64,000 nt of DNA, from positions 165,530 through 229,529 of the forward strand of contig JAEUKA010000053.1 of NCBI GenBank assembly GCA_016794465.1, given 5' to 3'. Positions 52,791-62,572 of the stretch are shown piece by piece. Both the position numbers and the translations under genes were made by a program. The DNA is from Myxococcales bacterium (GTDB taxonomy: Bacteria > Myxococcota_A > Polyangia > Palsa-1104 > JAEUJZ01). The notes under the pieces are model-generated. The model had not been told where the DNA came from, made no database searches, and saw only the letters and a program-made list of their open reading frames with translations. Positions within the stretch are counted from its first letter, which is position 1; every line of letters starts with the position of its first letter.

Positions 52791-54134
52791 TTAGGTCAGC
52801 TCCATGAACATCAGCGTCGGATCTTCGAGCAGCGAGACGACATGCTGTAGGAACAGTGCGCCCTCATAGCCATCGACGATGCGGTGATCGAGCGAGATCG
52901 ACAGGTTCATGATCTGACGAATCACAATCTGTCCGTCGCGCACCACCGGGGTTTCCTTGATCTTGTGGACGCCCAGGATCGCTACCTCGGGGAAGTTGAT
53001 GATCGGGGTCGCCAGTACACCGCCGAGCTTGCCGAGAGACGAGATGGTGAACGTTGAGCCGGTCAGCTCGTCGCGGCTGGCCTTGCCGGTGCGGGCGCGC
53101 TCGGCGAGCGGCTCCATCTCGGCGGCGATCTGGAACAGCGACAGGCGGTCGGCGTTGCGCAAGACCGGAACGATCAGGCCCGAGTCCGTCGCTGCTGCCA
53201 CACCGATGTGGTAGCTCTTGCGCAGGACGACCTCTTCCCGCTGCTCGTCGAGGGTCGAGTTGACGATCGGGTACTTCTTCAGCCCCGACACCACCGCCTT
53301 GATGAGGAACGGCAAAAACGACAGCTTGACGCCACGCTCTTGGGCGCGCTTCTGGGCCCGCTTGCGCAGCAGCACCAGCTCGGTGACATCGCACTCCTCG
53401 ACGTAGGTGAAGTGCGCGGCTGACAGCTTGGCGCGCAGCATGTTCTCGGCGATCTTTTTGCGCAGACCTCGGAACGGCAAGCGCTCGTCCTCGGCGTTGA
53501 CCGGAACCGAGATGGGCGGTGCGGCTGGGCGACTGACGGCTGGGGCAGCGGGCGTCGCGACTTGGACCGGTGGCGGTGCCGGTGGCGGTGCCGGTGGCGC
53601 AGCGGGAGCCGGCTTGGCCGCAGACTTTTCACCGCTGGCTCGCCGCACATCGTCGCGAGTGACTCGACCACCGGGACCGGTGCCGACGAGGGTGCGAATC
53701 TCGACGCTCAGGTTGCGAGCCAGCTGCCTCGTCGCCGGGGTGGCCAGGACTTTGCGCCCTTGCGCTTCGGCGGCGGACAGGACTTGGACCGGAGCCGTCG
53801 CAACAGCCGCTGGAGTCGCTACGATCGGGGCACTGACTGCCGTCGCTGGTGCGCTTGTCGCAGCGTGATCGGTCGCCGTTGGCTTACCAAGCGTTCCGTC
53901 GGTGTCGATGACGATCATGACCTGGCCGACGGCGCACAGCTTGCCGGCGGGAACCATGATCTGGGCGACCCTGCCGGCGCGTGGCGTCGGGATCTCGACG
54001 GTCGCTTTGTCGGTCATGACCTCGACCATCGGCTGATCTTCGCGCAGCGTTTCACCTTCGGCGGTCAGCCAGCGGACGATCTCACCTTCGACGACGCCTT
54101 CGCCAATGTCGGGGAGTCTGAACTCGAGGGCCAT
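52791..54134 (-). CDS. Dihydrolipoamide acyltransferase (E2) of a 2-oxoacid dehydrogenase complex
   Basis: 447 residues in the usual order. One lipoyl domain (1-80) carries Lys43 in MTDKATVEI. An Ala/Pro-rich linker follows, then the peripheral-subunit-binding domain (about 130-168: LATPATRQLARNLSVEIRTL, TRDDVRRA). The catalytic acyltransferase domain (about 215-447) has MVxSL-type EDERLPFRGLRKKIAENML, FTISSLGKLGG and the active-site LSISLDHRIVDGYEGALFLQ. It accepts acyl groups from E1 and passes them to coenzyme A. It sits three bases after E1-beta and three before the second E1-alpha. Confidence 0.95.
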   Translation of the reverse strand: MALEFRLPDIGEGVVEGEIVRWLTAEGETLREDQPMVEVMTDKATVEIPTPRAGRVAQIMVPAGKLCAVGQVMIVIDTDGTLGKPTATDHAATSAPATAVSAPIVATPAAVATAPVQVLSAAEAQGRKVLATPATRQLARNLSVEIRTLVGTGPGGRVTRDDVRRASGEKSAAKPAPAAPPAPPPAPPPVQVATPAAPAVSRPAAPPISVPVNAEDERLPFRGLRKKIAENMLRAKLSAAHFTYVEECDVTELVLLRKRAQKRAQERGVKLSFLPFLIKAVVSGLKKYPIVNSTLDEQREEVVLRKSYHIGVAAATDSGLIVPVLRNADRLSLFQIAAEMEPLAERARTGKASRDELTGSTFTISSLGKLGGVLATPIINFPEVAILGVHKIKETPVVRDGQIVIRQIMNLSISLDHRIVDGYEGALFLQHVVSLLEDPTLMFMELT

Positions 54135-54137
54135 GGC

Positions 54138-55112
54138 TTAATACCTCGCAGTCTCGGCGATCGCCTTGGCGATCCGCTCTGGCGACGGCAAATACTCAAG
54201 TTCAAGGGTGTAGGGAAAGGGCGTATCGAGCCCAGCGACGCGGGCGATTGGCGCCTCGAGGTGCAGCAGCGCCTTTTCGGCGATGAAAGCCGACAGCTCG
54301 GCGCCAAAGCCGCAGGTCTTCGGGGCCTCGTAGACGATGACGACGCGGCCTGTCTTGCGCACCGACTCGAGGATCGCTTCTCCGTCGAAAGGCACGATCG
54401 TTCGCAGATCAACAATCTCGGGGTCGAACTCGGCGGCGCCCTGCTTGTCGACGGCATCGAGGACCGAGTGAACCATCGAGCCGTAGCACAAAACGGTCAC
54501 GCCCTTGCCGGGACGCACGATCTTGGCTTGGCCGATTGGGATGGTGTACTCACCCTCGGGAACCTCGCCGCGAGAGGCACGATAGACGCGCTTCGGCTCC
54601 ATGAACAGGATCGGGTCCTCTTCCCGCATCGCCGACAGCAGCAGGCCCTTGGCGTCGTACGGATTCGAGGGAATGACGATCTTCAGGCCCGGCGTGTGCG
54701 CAAAGTACGCCTCGGGAGACTGTGAGTGATAGTGACCGCCTCGGATGCCGCCACCGTATGGCGTGCGGATGACCATCGGGGCCGGATACTCGCCGCCCGA
54801 GCGATAACGGAACTTGGCCAGCTCGTTGACGATCTGGTCGAAGGCCGGATAAATGAAGTCGGAAAACTGGATCTCAGCGACGGGGCGAAGACCGTAGAGC
54901 GCCATGCCAATCGCTGAGCCGATGATGCCAGCCTCGGCAAGCGGGGTGTCCATGACCCGATCTTTGCCGAACTCTTCCTGCAGGCCGGAGGTGGCGCGAA
55001 AGACGCCGCCGAAGTTTCCTACGTCCTCGCCGAGGATCACGATGTTCGGGTTCTTGCGCATCTCGATGCGCAGGGCGTCGTTGACCGCTTGGATGATGTT
55101 GTATACGGGCAT
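54138..55112 (-). CDS. 2-oxoacid dehydrogenase E1 component beta subunit
   Basis: 324 residues, normal for E1-beta. It begins MPVYNIIQAVNDALRIEMRKNPNIVILGEDVGNFGGVFRATSGL, and contains DTPLAEAGIIGSAIGMALYGLRPVAEIQFSDFIYPAFDQ and VIRTPYGGGIRGGHYHSQSPEAYFAH, the pyrimidine- and metal-contact regions. CFG-type EAPKTCGFGAELSAFI and TPFPYTLELEYLP close the chain. It pairs with an alpha subunit to form the heterotetrameric E1; two alpha genes flank it, and only one beta exists in the operon. Confidence 0.95.
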   Translation of the reverse strand: MPVYNIIQAVNDALRIEMRKNPNIVILGEDVGNFGGVFRATSGLQEEFGKDRVMDTPLAEAGIIGSAIGMALYGLRPVAEIQFSDFIYPAFDQIVNELAKFRYRSGGEYPAPMVIRTPYGGGIRGGHYHSQSPEAYFAHTPGLKIVIPSNPYDAKGLLLSAMREEDPILFMEPKRVYRASRGEVPEGEYTIPIGQAKIVRPGKGVTVLCYGSMVHSVLDAVDKQGAAEFDPEIVDLRTIVPFDGEAILESVRKTGRVVIVYEAPKTCGFGAELSAFIAEKALLHLEAPIARVAGLDTPFPYTLELEYLPSPERIAKAIAETARY

Positions 55113-55141
55113 GTCGAAGAAGACTCCTCAGAGGGCGGCGC

Positions 55142-56293
55142 CTAACCGTGTCCCAGCTTCTGACGGGGCAGCGTGAGCAGCTCAGCAAGCTGTTCGCGCA
55201 GGTTGGCCGTCGGCTGGGCGTAAACGTCCTCAATCAGCGACATCAGCGGCGGGGGGCCGACCGACTCGACGTGGGCGAGGGCTGCGGTGATCTCTTGGGT
55301 GATCTCGTCGCGGTACTGAGCATCGATGGCCGGCGTCAGGATGCCTCGGCGCTCGAGGTAGCGACTGAAGCGAGCCACTGGATCACGCCGCTCCCACTCG
55401 CGCAGCTCGTCGTCTTTGCCTTTTCGATACACCGACGGATCATCCGACGAAGAGTGCGCGGCCCGGCGGTAGGTGTAGGCCTCGATCAGCGTCGGACCTT
55501 CCCCGGCGCGGGCCCGGGCAGCCGCCATCCTCGTTGCTGTGATCATCGCCAGGAGGTCATTTCCATCGACGAGCAGACCCGGGAAGCCGTAGCCGAGTGC
55601 CTTGTGCGCGATGCTCGGCGAGGCGGTCTGGTGCGAAAGCGGCGTCGAGATCGCCCAGCCGTTGTTGCGACACACGAAGATCACCGGGGCCTTCCAGACG
55701 CCAGCGAAGTTCATCCCGACGTGAAAATCCCCCGGCGAGGTCGTGCCTTCCCCAAAGAACACCGAGACGACGGTGTCGTGCTTGAGGATCTGCGCGGCCC
55801 GGGCGGTGCCGACGGCCTGCGGAATCTGCGTCCCAACCGGCGACGAGATCGAGACATAGTTGCCGGCGCGGAAGCTGTGATGCACCGGCATCTGCCGACC
55901 TTTGATCGGGTCCTCGTCGTTGCCGAACAGCTGATTGGTAAAGTCGCTGATCGAATAGCCTCGGAAAAACGCGATCCCGGGCTCTCGATAAGACGGGTAC
56001 ACCCAGTCGCTCTGCCTTAGCGCGTAGGCGACGCCGAGCTGGGCGGCTTCCTCGCCGGTCGACTGCATGTAGAAGCCGAGCCGACCTTGCCGCTGCAGCT
56101 TCAGGTAGCGATCGTCGACGAGCCGCAGCTTGACAAACTCCCGATACAGTCGCAGGCAGTCAGCGTCGGGAATGTCCGGCACCAGGCTTGGGTCGATGCC
56201 CTCGCGCAGGTTGCCTTCGTAATCGAGAAGTGAGAACGGCGGAGGCGCCTGTCCGGCGACAATTGCGCCGGGAGGCAGTGCAGGCTGTGTCAT
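55142..56293 (-). CDS. Branched-chain-type 2-oxoacid dehydrogenase E1 component alpha subunit, second copy
   Basis: 383 residues from the ATG at 56293; ATG 56311 is in frame but too close to the promoter-like sequence. The thiamine motif is GEGTTSPGDFHVGMNFAGVWKAPVIFVCRNN, with GEG in place of GDG as in branched-chain E1-alpha. YTYRRAAHSSSDDPSVYR is the regulatory loop. The protein has the extra N-terminal segment (PPFSLLDYEGNLREGIDP) usual in branched-chain E1-alpha. It is the first gene of a four-gene operon: alpha, beta, E2, alpha. No E3 gene is adjacent, so the dihydrolipoamide dehydrogenase must come from elsewhere. Expected products are branched-chain acyl-CoAs for iso-fatty acids or valine/leucine/isoleucine breakdown. 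Confidence 0.92.
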   Translation of the reverse strand: MTQPALPPGAIVAGQAPPPFSLLDYEGNLREGIDPSLVPDIPDADCLRLYREFVKLRLVDDRYLKLQRQGRLGFYMQSTGEEAAQLGVAYALRQSDWVYPSYREPGIAFFRGYSISDFTNQLFGNDEDPIKGRQMPVHHSFRAGNYVSISSPVGTQIPQAVGTARAAQILKHDTVVSVFFGEGTTSPGDFHVGMNFAGVWKAPVIFVCRNNGWAISTPLSHQTASPSIAHKALGYGFPGLLVDGNDLLAMITATRMAAARARAGEGPTLIEAYTYRRAAHSSSDDPSVYRKGKDDELREWERRDPVARFSRYLERRGILTPAIDAQYRDEITQEITAALAHVESVGPPPLMSLIEDVYAQPTANLREQLAELLTLPRQKLGHG

Positions 56294-56326
56294 GGAACGT
56301 GGATTCCCCATGAAAGGACTGCGGCC

Positions 56327-56356
56327 TTTTTAGCCCCCTGCGTGTCATTTGGTCAA
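56327..56356 (-). promoter_or_regulatory. Sigma-70-like promoter of the 2-oxoacid dehydrogenase operon
   Basis: On the minus strand, TTGACC (56356-56351) and TAAAAA (56332-56327) are separated by 18 bases. Transcription would start near 56320, 27 bases before the ATG at 56293, leaving room for the GGGGA ribosome-binding site. The ATG at 56311 would be almost leaderless, which is why the shorter start was chosen. Confidence 0.45.
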
Positions 56357-56473
56357 GCTGACGCGCGCGGCACTACTTGTCCGACCAGCTCGACACCACC
56401 GGCAGGCCCCCGCGCTTACGCCCGGGCATGAGAGCTTGACACGACGGAGAGCGAGCACTACAAGCTGAGGCCA

Positions 56474-57090
<617 letters not shown>

Positions 57091-57094
<4 letters not shown>

Positions 57095-58965
57095 GCACCA
57101 CCAGTCGCTACGTCGTTGGCATCGACCTCGGCACCACTCACTCGGTGATGGCCTACCTTGATACCTCACTGCTGACCGAGGAAGGTCCGCCGCCGGTCCC
57201 GCAGCTGTTCGAGGTCCCGCAGGTGGTGTTGCCGGGTCAGGTCGAAGCGCGGCCGCTGCTGCCGTCGTTTCTGTATCTGGCGGCGGCGACCGACTTTCCG
57301 GCGCGGGCGCTCGACCTGCCGTGGCCAAGTGGTCAGAACCGCAGCTGGGTCGTCGGCGAGCTGGCGCGACAGCACGGCGGGCAAGTACCGATGCGGCTGG
57401 TGTCGTCGGCGAAGTCCTGGCTGGCTTACGATGGCGTCGACCGGACCGCCGCGATCCTGCCCTATGCCGCGCCGAGCGACGGACCTGATGCGGTGCCGAA
57501 AGTCAGTCCAGTCGACGCGTCGGCGCGCTATCTTTTGCACCTCAAGGATGCCTGGGACGAGCGGATGCCGGGCTTTCCTCTCGGTGAGCAAGAAGTCCTG
57601 ATTACGGTGCCGGCGTCGTTTGATCAGGTGGCGCGCGAGCTGACGGTGCGGGCGGCGCAGGCGGCGGGACTGCCGAAGGTGACACTGCTGGAAGAGCCGC
57701 AGGCGGCGTTTTATGCCTGGCTCGGTCGGCATCCGCGTAGCTGGCGTGATCTGCTGCGCGTCGGGGATGTGGTGCTGGTGTGCGATGTCGGTGGAGGTAC
57801 GACCGACTTTTCGCTGATCTCGGTGGCGGATCAGGCTGGGAACCTCACCATCGAGCGAATTGCCGTCGGGGATCACATCCTGCTCGGCGGCGACAACATG
57901 GACCTGATGCTGGCGATGAGCGTCGGCAAGCGCCTCGAGCGCGAAGGTCACAAGCTAGAGCCCTGGCAGCGTCGGCAGCTCCTCCACAGCTGTCGCTTTG
58001 CCAAAGAAGAGCTGCTCGGCGCCGATCGCAGCAAGGAAGTCGCGCCGGTTGTTGTCCTCGGTCGTGGCTCGAAGGTGATCGGCGGCTCGGTGAAGACCCA
58101 GCTGACCCGGGGCGATGTCGAAAAGTTCCTACTCGACGGATTTTTCCCCCAGGTCGAGTCAGCGGCCCGGCCGATGGCGGCGCGGCGCATGGGTCTGCAA
58201 GAGATCGGCCTGCCGTTTGCGTCCGACCCGGCGGTGACGCGGCATCTCGCGAAGTTTCTTGGCGATCATCGCTTGCCGACGGCGCTGCTCTTCAATGGCG
58301 GGGTCATGAAGGGCACGCCGCTGCGGCGACGCGTCGAGGATGTGCTGTCAAGCTGGGCCGGCCAGCCGGTGCGGGCGCTGACCGGGGCGGACTACGATCA
58401 TGCGGTGGCGCTCGGGGCGGCCTATTACGGCTTGGTGCGACGCGGGCACGGGCTGCGGATTCGCGGTGGGACGGCGCGGGCCTACTACATTGGCGTCGAG
58501 GCTGCGATGCCAGCGGTGCCGGGGATGGAGCCGGTGCTGCATGCGCTGTGCGTCGCGCCGCGTGGGATGGAAGAAGGCACGAGCGCCGAGGTTCCCGGTC
58601 GCGAGTTTGGCCTGTTCGTCGGGCAGCCGGTCGAGTTTCGCTTCCTGTCCTCATCGACGCGCAAGGGCGATCAGGTGGGCGACTTCATCGAAGAGTGCAG
58701 CGCCGAGCATGGCATCGAGGAGCTGGCGTCGGTAGAGACGGTCCTTCCGGCGGGCGATGGTGCCCCGACCGGCAGTCAGATTCCCGTCCGCCTGTCGAGT
58801 CACGTCAGCGAGGTCGGCGTCCTGGAGCTGTGGTGTGTGTCGCGCGATCACAAGCGGCGCTGGAAGCTGGAGTACAACATCCGAGAGCGCTCCATCGAGA
58901 GTGGCTTTGACGACGGACCGGCGCCTGATCTTGGACCAGAGCTTGAGCTCGGCGACGGGAGCTAA
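57091..58965 (+). CDS. Atypical Hsp70-family chaperone, first of two
   Basis: 624 residues. The nucleotide-binding domain shows phosphate-1 YVVGIDLGTTHSVMAYLD, connect/phosphate-2 VLVCDVGGGTTDFSLI and the adenosine motif ALLFNGGVMKGTPLRRRV. Its insertions (for example PPPVPQLFEVPQVVLPG after the first strand) set it apart from DnaK, and it is closer to the YegD/HscC-like divergent group. The C-terminal part (about 420-624) is a shortened substrate-binding beta region without a DnaK-like lid. No J-protein or GrpE gene is nearby. It is coupled to the DUF2760 gene by a four-base overlap and followed after three bases by the second Hsp70. Confidence 0.92.
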
Positions 58966-58968
58966 GCA

Positions 58969-61785
58969 GTGAGCGCTCGCTATCTGGTCGGACTCGACCT
59001 GGGGACCACCAACTCGGCGCTGGCGTACATTGACACCCAGGAACAGCCGCGACGGGTCCGCGACTTGGCGATTCCGCAGCTCGTCGGGCCGGCGGATGTG
59101 GCGGCACGGCCCACGCTGGCCTCGGTGCATCATCACGTCGGCGAGCACGAGCTGCCGCGCGACTCGACCCGCCTGCCGTGGACGCCCAAGGGTCAGCCCT
59201 CGCCCGACTTTGTCGTTGGCGAGCTGGCTCGAGCGCAAGCCCTGGTGGTGCCCGGTCGAGCGGTGCTGTCGGCCAAGAGCTGGCTGTGTCATCCCAAGGT
59301 TGATCGATTGCAAGCGATCCTGCCGTGGGGTGGGGCCGCCGATGTGCCGCGATTGTCTCCCGTCGATGCCTCGGCGCGCTATCTGTCGCACCTGCTGGCG
59401 GCGCTCTGTCACACCCTGGGCACGACGCTCGAGCAGATTGAGCTGACGCTGACCGTGCCGGCTTCGTTTGACGAGGTCGCGCGCGAGCTGACCGTCGAGG
59501 CAGCGCGGCGGGCGCAGGTCCCGCTCGGGCAGCTGACCCTTCTGGAGGAGCCGCAGGCGGCCTTTTATCACTGGCTGTCGCAGCACGCGCGGCTGACCGA
59601 GGAAGTCGAGGCCGGCGACCAGATCTTCGTCTGCGACATCGGCGGCGGCACCACCGACTTTACGCTCATCTCGGTGCAGAAGTCGGCGACGCGCGGTGGC
59701 AAAAAGATCGGCTTTGCCCGCACCGCCGTCGGCGAGCACCTGCTGCTCGGCGGCGACAACATGGATCTCTTGCTAGCCCGCCGCGTCGAGCAACAGCTGG
59801 GTGGCGGTCGGCTACCCGCCCATACGTTCGGAGGTCTGTCGCAGGCCTGTCGTGTCGCCAAAGAGAAGCTGCTCGGGGAGACACCGCCCGAAAGCTGGAG
59901 CATTCACGTCGCGGGCCGAGGCAGTCGCTTGATCGGTGGCGGACTGCACAGCGAGCTGCTGCGGACTGATGTCGAAGCGGCGATTCTCGACGGATTTTTC
60001 CCGCGCGTAAGTCGTGATGCCGAGCCGACCCGCAGTCGCTCCGGTCTGCAAGAGTTTGGGCTGCCTTATGCCGCTGATCCGGCGGTGACGCGCTACATGG
60101 CGGCGTTTCTGCGTCAGCACAAGGCCAGTCCGACGGTGGTGCTCTACAACGGTGGGGTGCTGTGTGCGCCGACGATTCGTGAGCGCATCCTCGACGTGCT
60201 GCAAGACTTTGGGGGTCAGCGGCCCCGGCTGCTCACCAACGATGCGCCGGATCTGGCGGTGGCGCGCGGGGCGGCTTACTACGCGCTGTCGCGACGGGGT
60301 GAGGGCCTGCGCATCTCGGGCGGGGCGGCGCGGGCCTATTACCTGGAGGTCGAGTCGCACGATCAAAGGCAAAAGGCACCGCCGCTGGTCTGTCTGCTGC
60401 CACGTGGCATGGAGGAAGGCAGCGAGGTGGCGCTGGCGTCGCAGAAGCTGGCACTGCTGCTCAACCGGCCGGTGCGGTTTCGGCTGTTTTCGAGCGTGCT
60501 GCGCGAGGGTGATCAGCCGGGTGACGTGCTGCGCATCGAGCCGAGTGAGCTTCACGAGCTGCCGCCGCTGTACACGGTGCTGCGTCATCCCCGGTCGTCG
60601 CAGCAGCGGCCCGTGACGGTGACGCTGACAGCACGGCTGTCGGAGATTGGCACCTTGGAGCTGTGGGCGGCCTGCGCCGAGCCGGTCGAGGGCGATCCGG
60701 AGAGCAGCGGCGGCACCCCCCTCAAGTGGCGACTCCAGTTTGATCTGCGGCAGAGCGAAGACAGCTCGCCAGCTCCGTCGCAGAGTCAGTCGAGCGGCGA
60801 TGGCGAGGCAGTCGCAGCGCTGCCCACCGAGCAAGCGGGCCTGGTGGCGGCGGCGGCCGAGCACATTCGCAGCGTCTTTGCCGGCGTGGCCCCGGTGGCG
60901 GGACTGCCGAAAGCGCTTACGCAGGTGCTCGGTCCGCGTGATGGCTGGGCGACGGCGACGCTGCGGGCGCTGTGGGAGTCGCTGTTGGCGGTGCGGGAAA
61001 AGCGCACCCGGGGGGCGGCTCACGAGGCGCGCTGGCTGAACCTGGCGGGCTTCTGTCTGCGACCGGGCTTTGGCTATGCGCTCGACGACTGGCGGGTCAA
61101 AGAGGCGTGGCGGGTCTTCAACGCTGGCCTGACCCACGAAAAGGACGATACCTGCCGGCTGGAGTGGTGGATTCTGTGGCGTCGCATGGCCGGGGGCCTG
61201 TCGCGCAACCAGCAGGAAGAGATCTGGAAGCGGGCCGCGCCGCTGGTGATTCCTTCGCTGAAGCGCCCGGATCGCAAGCCGGTCAGTCCCAGTGAGACAG
61301 CCGAGGTGTTTCGGGTCTTGGCGGCGTGCGAGCGGCTCGAGCAGAAGCGCAAGATCGAGCTGGGCGACACCTTGCTCGGGCTGCTGGAAAAGCGGTGCAG
61401 TGAGTTTGGACTGTGGTCGATGGGCCGCGTGGGCGGGCGGATGCCGCTCTACGGTCCGATTGATGCGGTGGTGTCGCCGAGCTTGGCCGAGAAGTGGACC
61501 GCGCGGCTGATGCGGCTCGCTGCGGAGTCGGACGACGCGCGCTACCAGCTGGCCCATGCCGTGACCGAGCTGACCCGGCTGAGCGGCGATCGGGTACGCG
61601 ACTTGCCACTGGCTACGCGTCAGAAGGTGGTGGGTTGGCTGACGGCGCAGCTGCCGAAAGAAGACGGGACGCGGCTCGCGCAGATGGTGCTCGAAGTGGT
61701 CCCGCGTGAGGAGCGGGAGGAGCGCTTTGCGTTCGGCGACTCGCTGCCCTCGGGCCTGCGCCTGCTCGCACCCGCCGCCGAGTGA
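58969..61785 (+). CDS. Atypical Hsp70-family protein with a long C-terminal (DUF3731-like) domain
   Basis: 938 residues from GTG, three bases after the preceding gene. The ATPase motifs are YLVGLDLGTTNSALAYID, FVCDIGGGTTDFTLI and VVLYNGGVLCAPTIRERI. The domain order matches its neighbour to about residue 600, after a duplication. An extra C-terminal 300 residues are helical and include WRLNLAGF-like RWLNLAGFCLRPGFGYALDDWRVKEAWRVF and WWILWRRMAGGLSRNQQ, the kind of domain known as DUF3731. No signal peptide. Together with the DUF2760 protein this makes a three-gene set seen in several proteobacterial lineages. Biological role not established. Confidence 0.9.
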   Translation: MSARYLVGLDLGTTNSALAYIDTQEQPRRVRDLAIPQLVGPADVAARPTLASVHHHVGEHELPRDSTRLPWTPKGQPSPDFVVGELARAQALVVPGRAVLSAKSWLCHPKVDRLQAILPWGGAADVPRLSPVDASARYLSHLLAALCHTLGTTLEQIELTLTVPASFDEVARELTVEAARRAQVPLGQLTLLEEPQAAFYHWLSQHARLTEEVEAGDQIFVCDIGGGTTDFTLISVQKSATRGGKKIGFARTAVGEHLLLGGDNMDLLLARRVEQQLGGGRLPAHTFGGLSQACRVAKEKLLGETPPESWSIHVAGRGSRLIGGGLHSELLRTDVEAAILDGFFPRVSRDAEPTRSRSGLQEFGLPYAADPAVTRYMAAFLRQHKASPTVVLYNGGVLCAPTIRERILDVLQDFGGQRPRLLTNDAPDLAVARGAAYYALSRRGEGLRISGGAARAYYLEVESHDQRQKAPPLVCLLPRGMEEGSEVALASQKLALLLNRPVRFRLFSSVLREGDQPGDVLRIEPSELHELPPLYTVLRHPRSSQQRPVTVTLTARLSEIGTLELWAACAEPVEGDPESSGGTPLKWRLQFDLRQSEDSSPAPSQSQSSGDGEAVAALPTEQAGLVAAAAEHIRSVFAGVAPVAGLPKALTQVLGPRDGWATATLRALWESLLAVREKRTRGAAHEARWLNLAGFCLRPGFGYALDDWRVKEAWRVFNAGLTHEKDDTCRLEWWILWRRMAGGLSRNQQEEIWKRAAPLVIPSLKRPDRKPVSPSETAEVFRVLAACERLEQKRKIELGDTLLGLLEKRCSEFGLWSMGRVGGRMPLYGPIDAVVSPSLAEKWTARLMRLAAESDDARYQLAHAVTELTRLSGDRVRDLPLATRQKVVGWLTAQLPKEDGTRLAQMVLEVVPREEREERFAFGDSLPSGLRLLAPAAE

Positions 61786-61901
61786 GTCCGCCCAACCCCT
61801 TGGGCAACCCCTTGGACGACTACTTGGGCCGCCCAGGTGTTGCAGCTTTGCCGTGTTGGAGTGTTGCAATCACTGGGGAAACGTCGTTAGCCTGACGGAC
61901 C

Positions 61902-62294
61902 ATGAGCTTGATTGAAAAAGGGCTTACCTATGGACGGCTGGCCTGGGACGAAGCCAGTCATCGCGCCCGCACCGTCGAAGAAGACCTCAAGGCCCGCCGC
62001 GAGGTCGACATTGCAGGAATGGTCAACGGCCTGCGCGCCCGGCTCGGCGAAAAGCTAGAGCTAGAGGAGCTGCCCATCGACGCTGATCTGCGCAGCCACG
62101 CCTTGACGCTCGGGGTCGCCAAGGTCAGCACCTGGGCCTATCGCAGTCCGCAGGTGCGCAAGATCGTGCTCAGCCATGTCATGGTCGGTCCCGATCAACA
62201 ACAAAAACATTTGTCGTCGCTGATGATGTTGTCGGTTGGTCATTGTGAGGGTGGGAGATGTTGGGATTCTGTACCGATCGGTAGGGGCGCGTGA
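61902..62294 (+). CDS. Unrecognised protein, probably truncated at its 3' end
   Basis: 130 residues from ATG 61902. The first 95 or so have normal composition (MSLIEKGLTYGRLAWDEASHRARTVEEDL, then HALTLGVAKVSTWAYRSPQVRKIVLSHVMVG), but from about residue 97 the sequence becomes low-quality (DQQQKHLSSLMMLSVGHCEGG) and runs into a perfect palindrome at 62272. This suggests that the native gene was cut near 62190 and now reads into unrelated DNA. I do not recognise the family; RKIVLSHVMVG is only a loose echo of bilin-reductase-type sequences. It lies 116 bp after the Hsp70 gene. Confidence 0.45.
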   Translation: MSLIEKGLTYGRLAWDEASHRARTVEEDLKARREVDIAGMVNGLRARLGEKLELEELPIDADLRSHALTLGVAKVSTWAYRSPQVRKIVLSHVMVGPDQQQKHLSSLMMLSVGHCEGGRCWDSVPIGRGA

Positions 62295-62343
62295 CCCCAC
62301 TTTAGGAGTCCTCCTAAAACTCCGATCGGAGCCCTCTAGGGGG
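62272..62343. repeat. Cluster of perfect palindromes before the ParA/RHH region
   Basis: Four dyads follow each other: TACCGATCGGTA (62272-62283), TTTAGGAG-TC-CTCCTAAA (62301-62318), CTCCGATCGGAG (62320-62331) and the near-palindrome CCCTCTAGGG (62332-62341). Two share the centre CCGATCGG. Such density of dyads is typical of protein-binding sites for replication, partition or recombination. The 230 bp from 62342 to the next gene contain no other structure I can identify, except a hairpin at 62521. Confidence 0.65.
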
Positions 62344-62520
62344 CGCTTGGGACTGGCTCAGGGGTAAGGTGTGCGGACTGTTTTTATGGCCATATCTGCA
62401 CGCTGCTTATGCTGAAGAAAAGTCCATGGCAGAATCGTCACCAATGCTCAGCCGGGACACGACATAGCTGCGCCGCATGCCTGCTCATCCTCTTGGCAAG
62501 CCGCTTGCAGAGCTGCATGA

Positions 62521-62540
62521 ACGGGGCATTCCCTCCCCGT
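62521..62540. terminator. Hairpin downstream of the RHH-like gene
   Basis: ACGGGG-CATTCCCT-CCCCGT is a six-bp perfect stem with an eight-base loop, 33 bases past the stop of the minus-strand RHH-like gene. It has no U-run; it is a possible weak terminator. Confidence 0.3.
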
Positions 62541-62572
62541 GCGCTACGTCCTCTCCGGTCGGTTCAATTCCA

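Noticed and set aside
56436..56464. Sigma-70-like promoter (TTGACA-17-TACAAG) before the DUF2760 gene
   Set aside because: It would start transcription only about three bases before the ATG, leaving no ribosome-binding site; kept out of the feature list.
59812..61869. A 685-codon open frame opposite the second Hsp70 gene
   Set aside because: High-GC antisense shadow: no protein-family motif, composition dominated by Arg/Gln/His, and fully covered by a well-supported gene.
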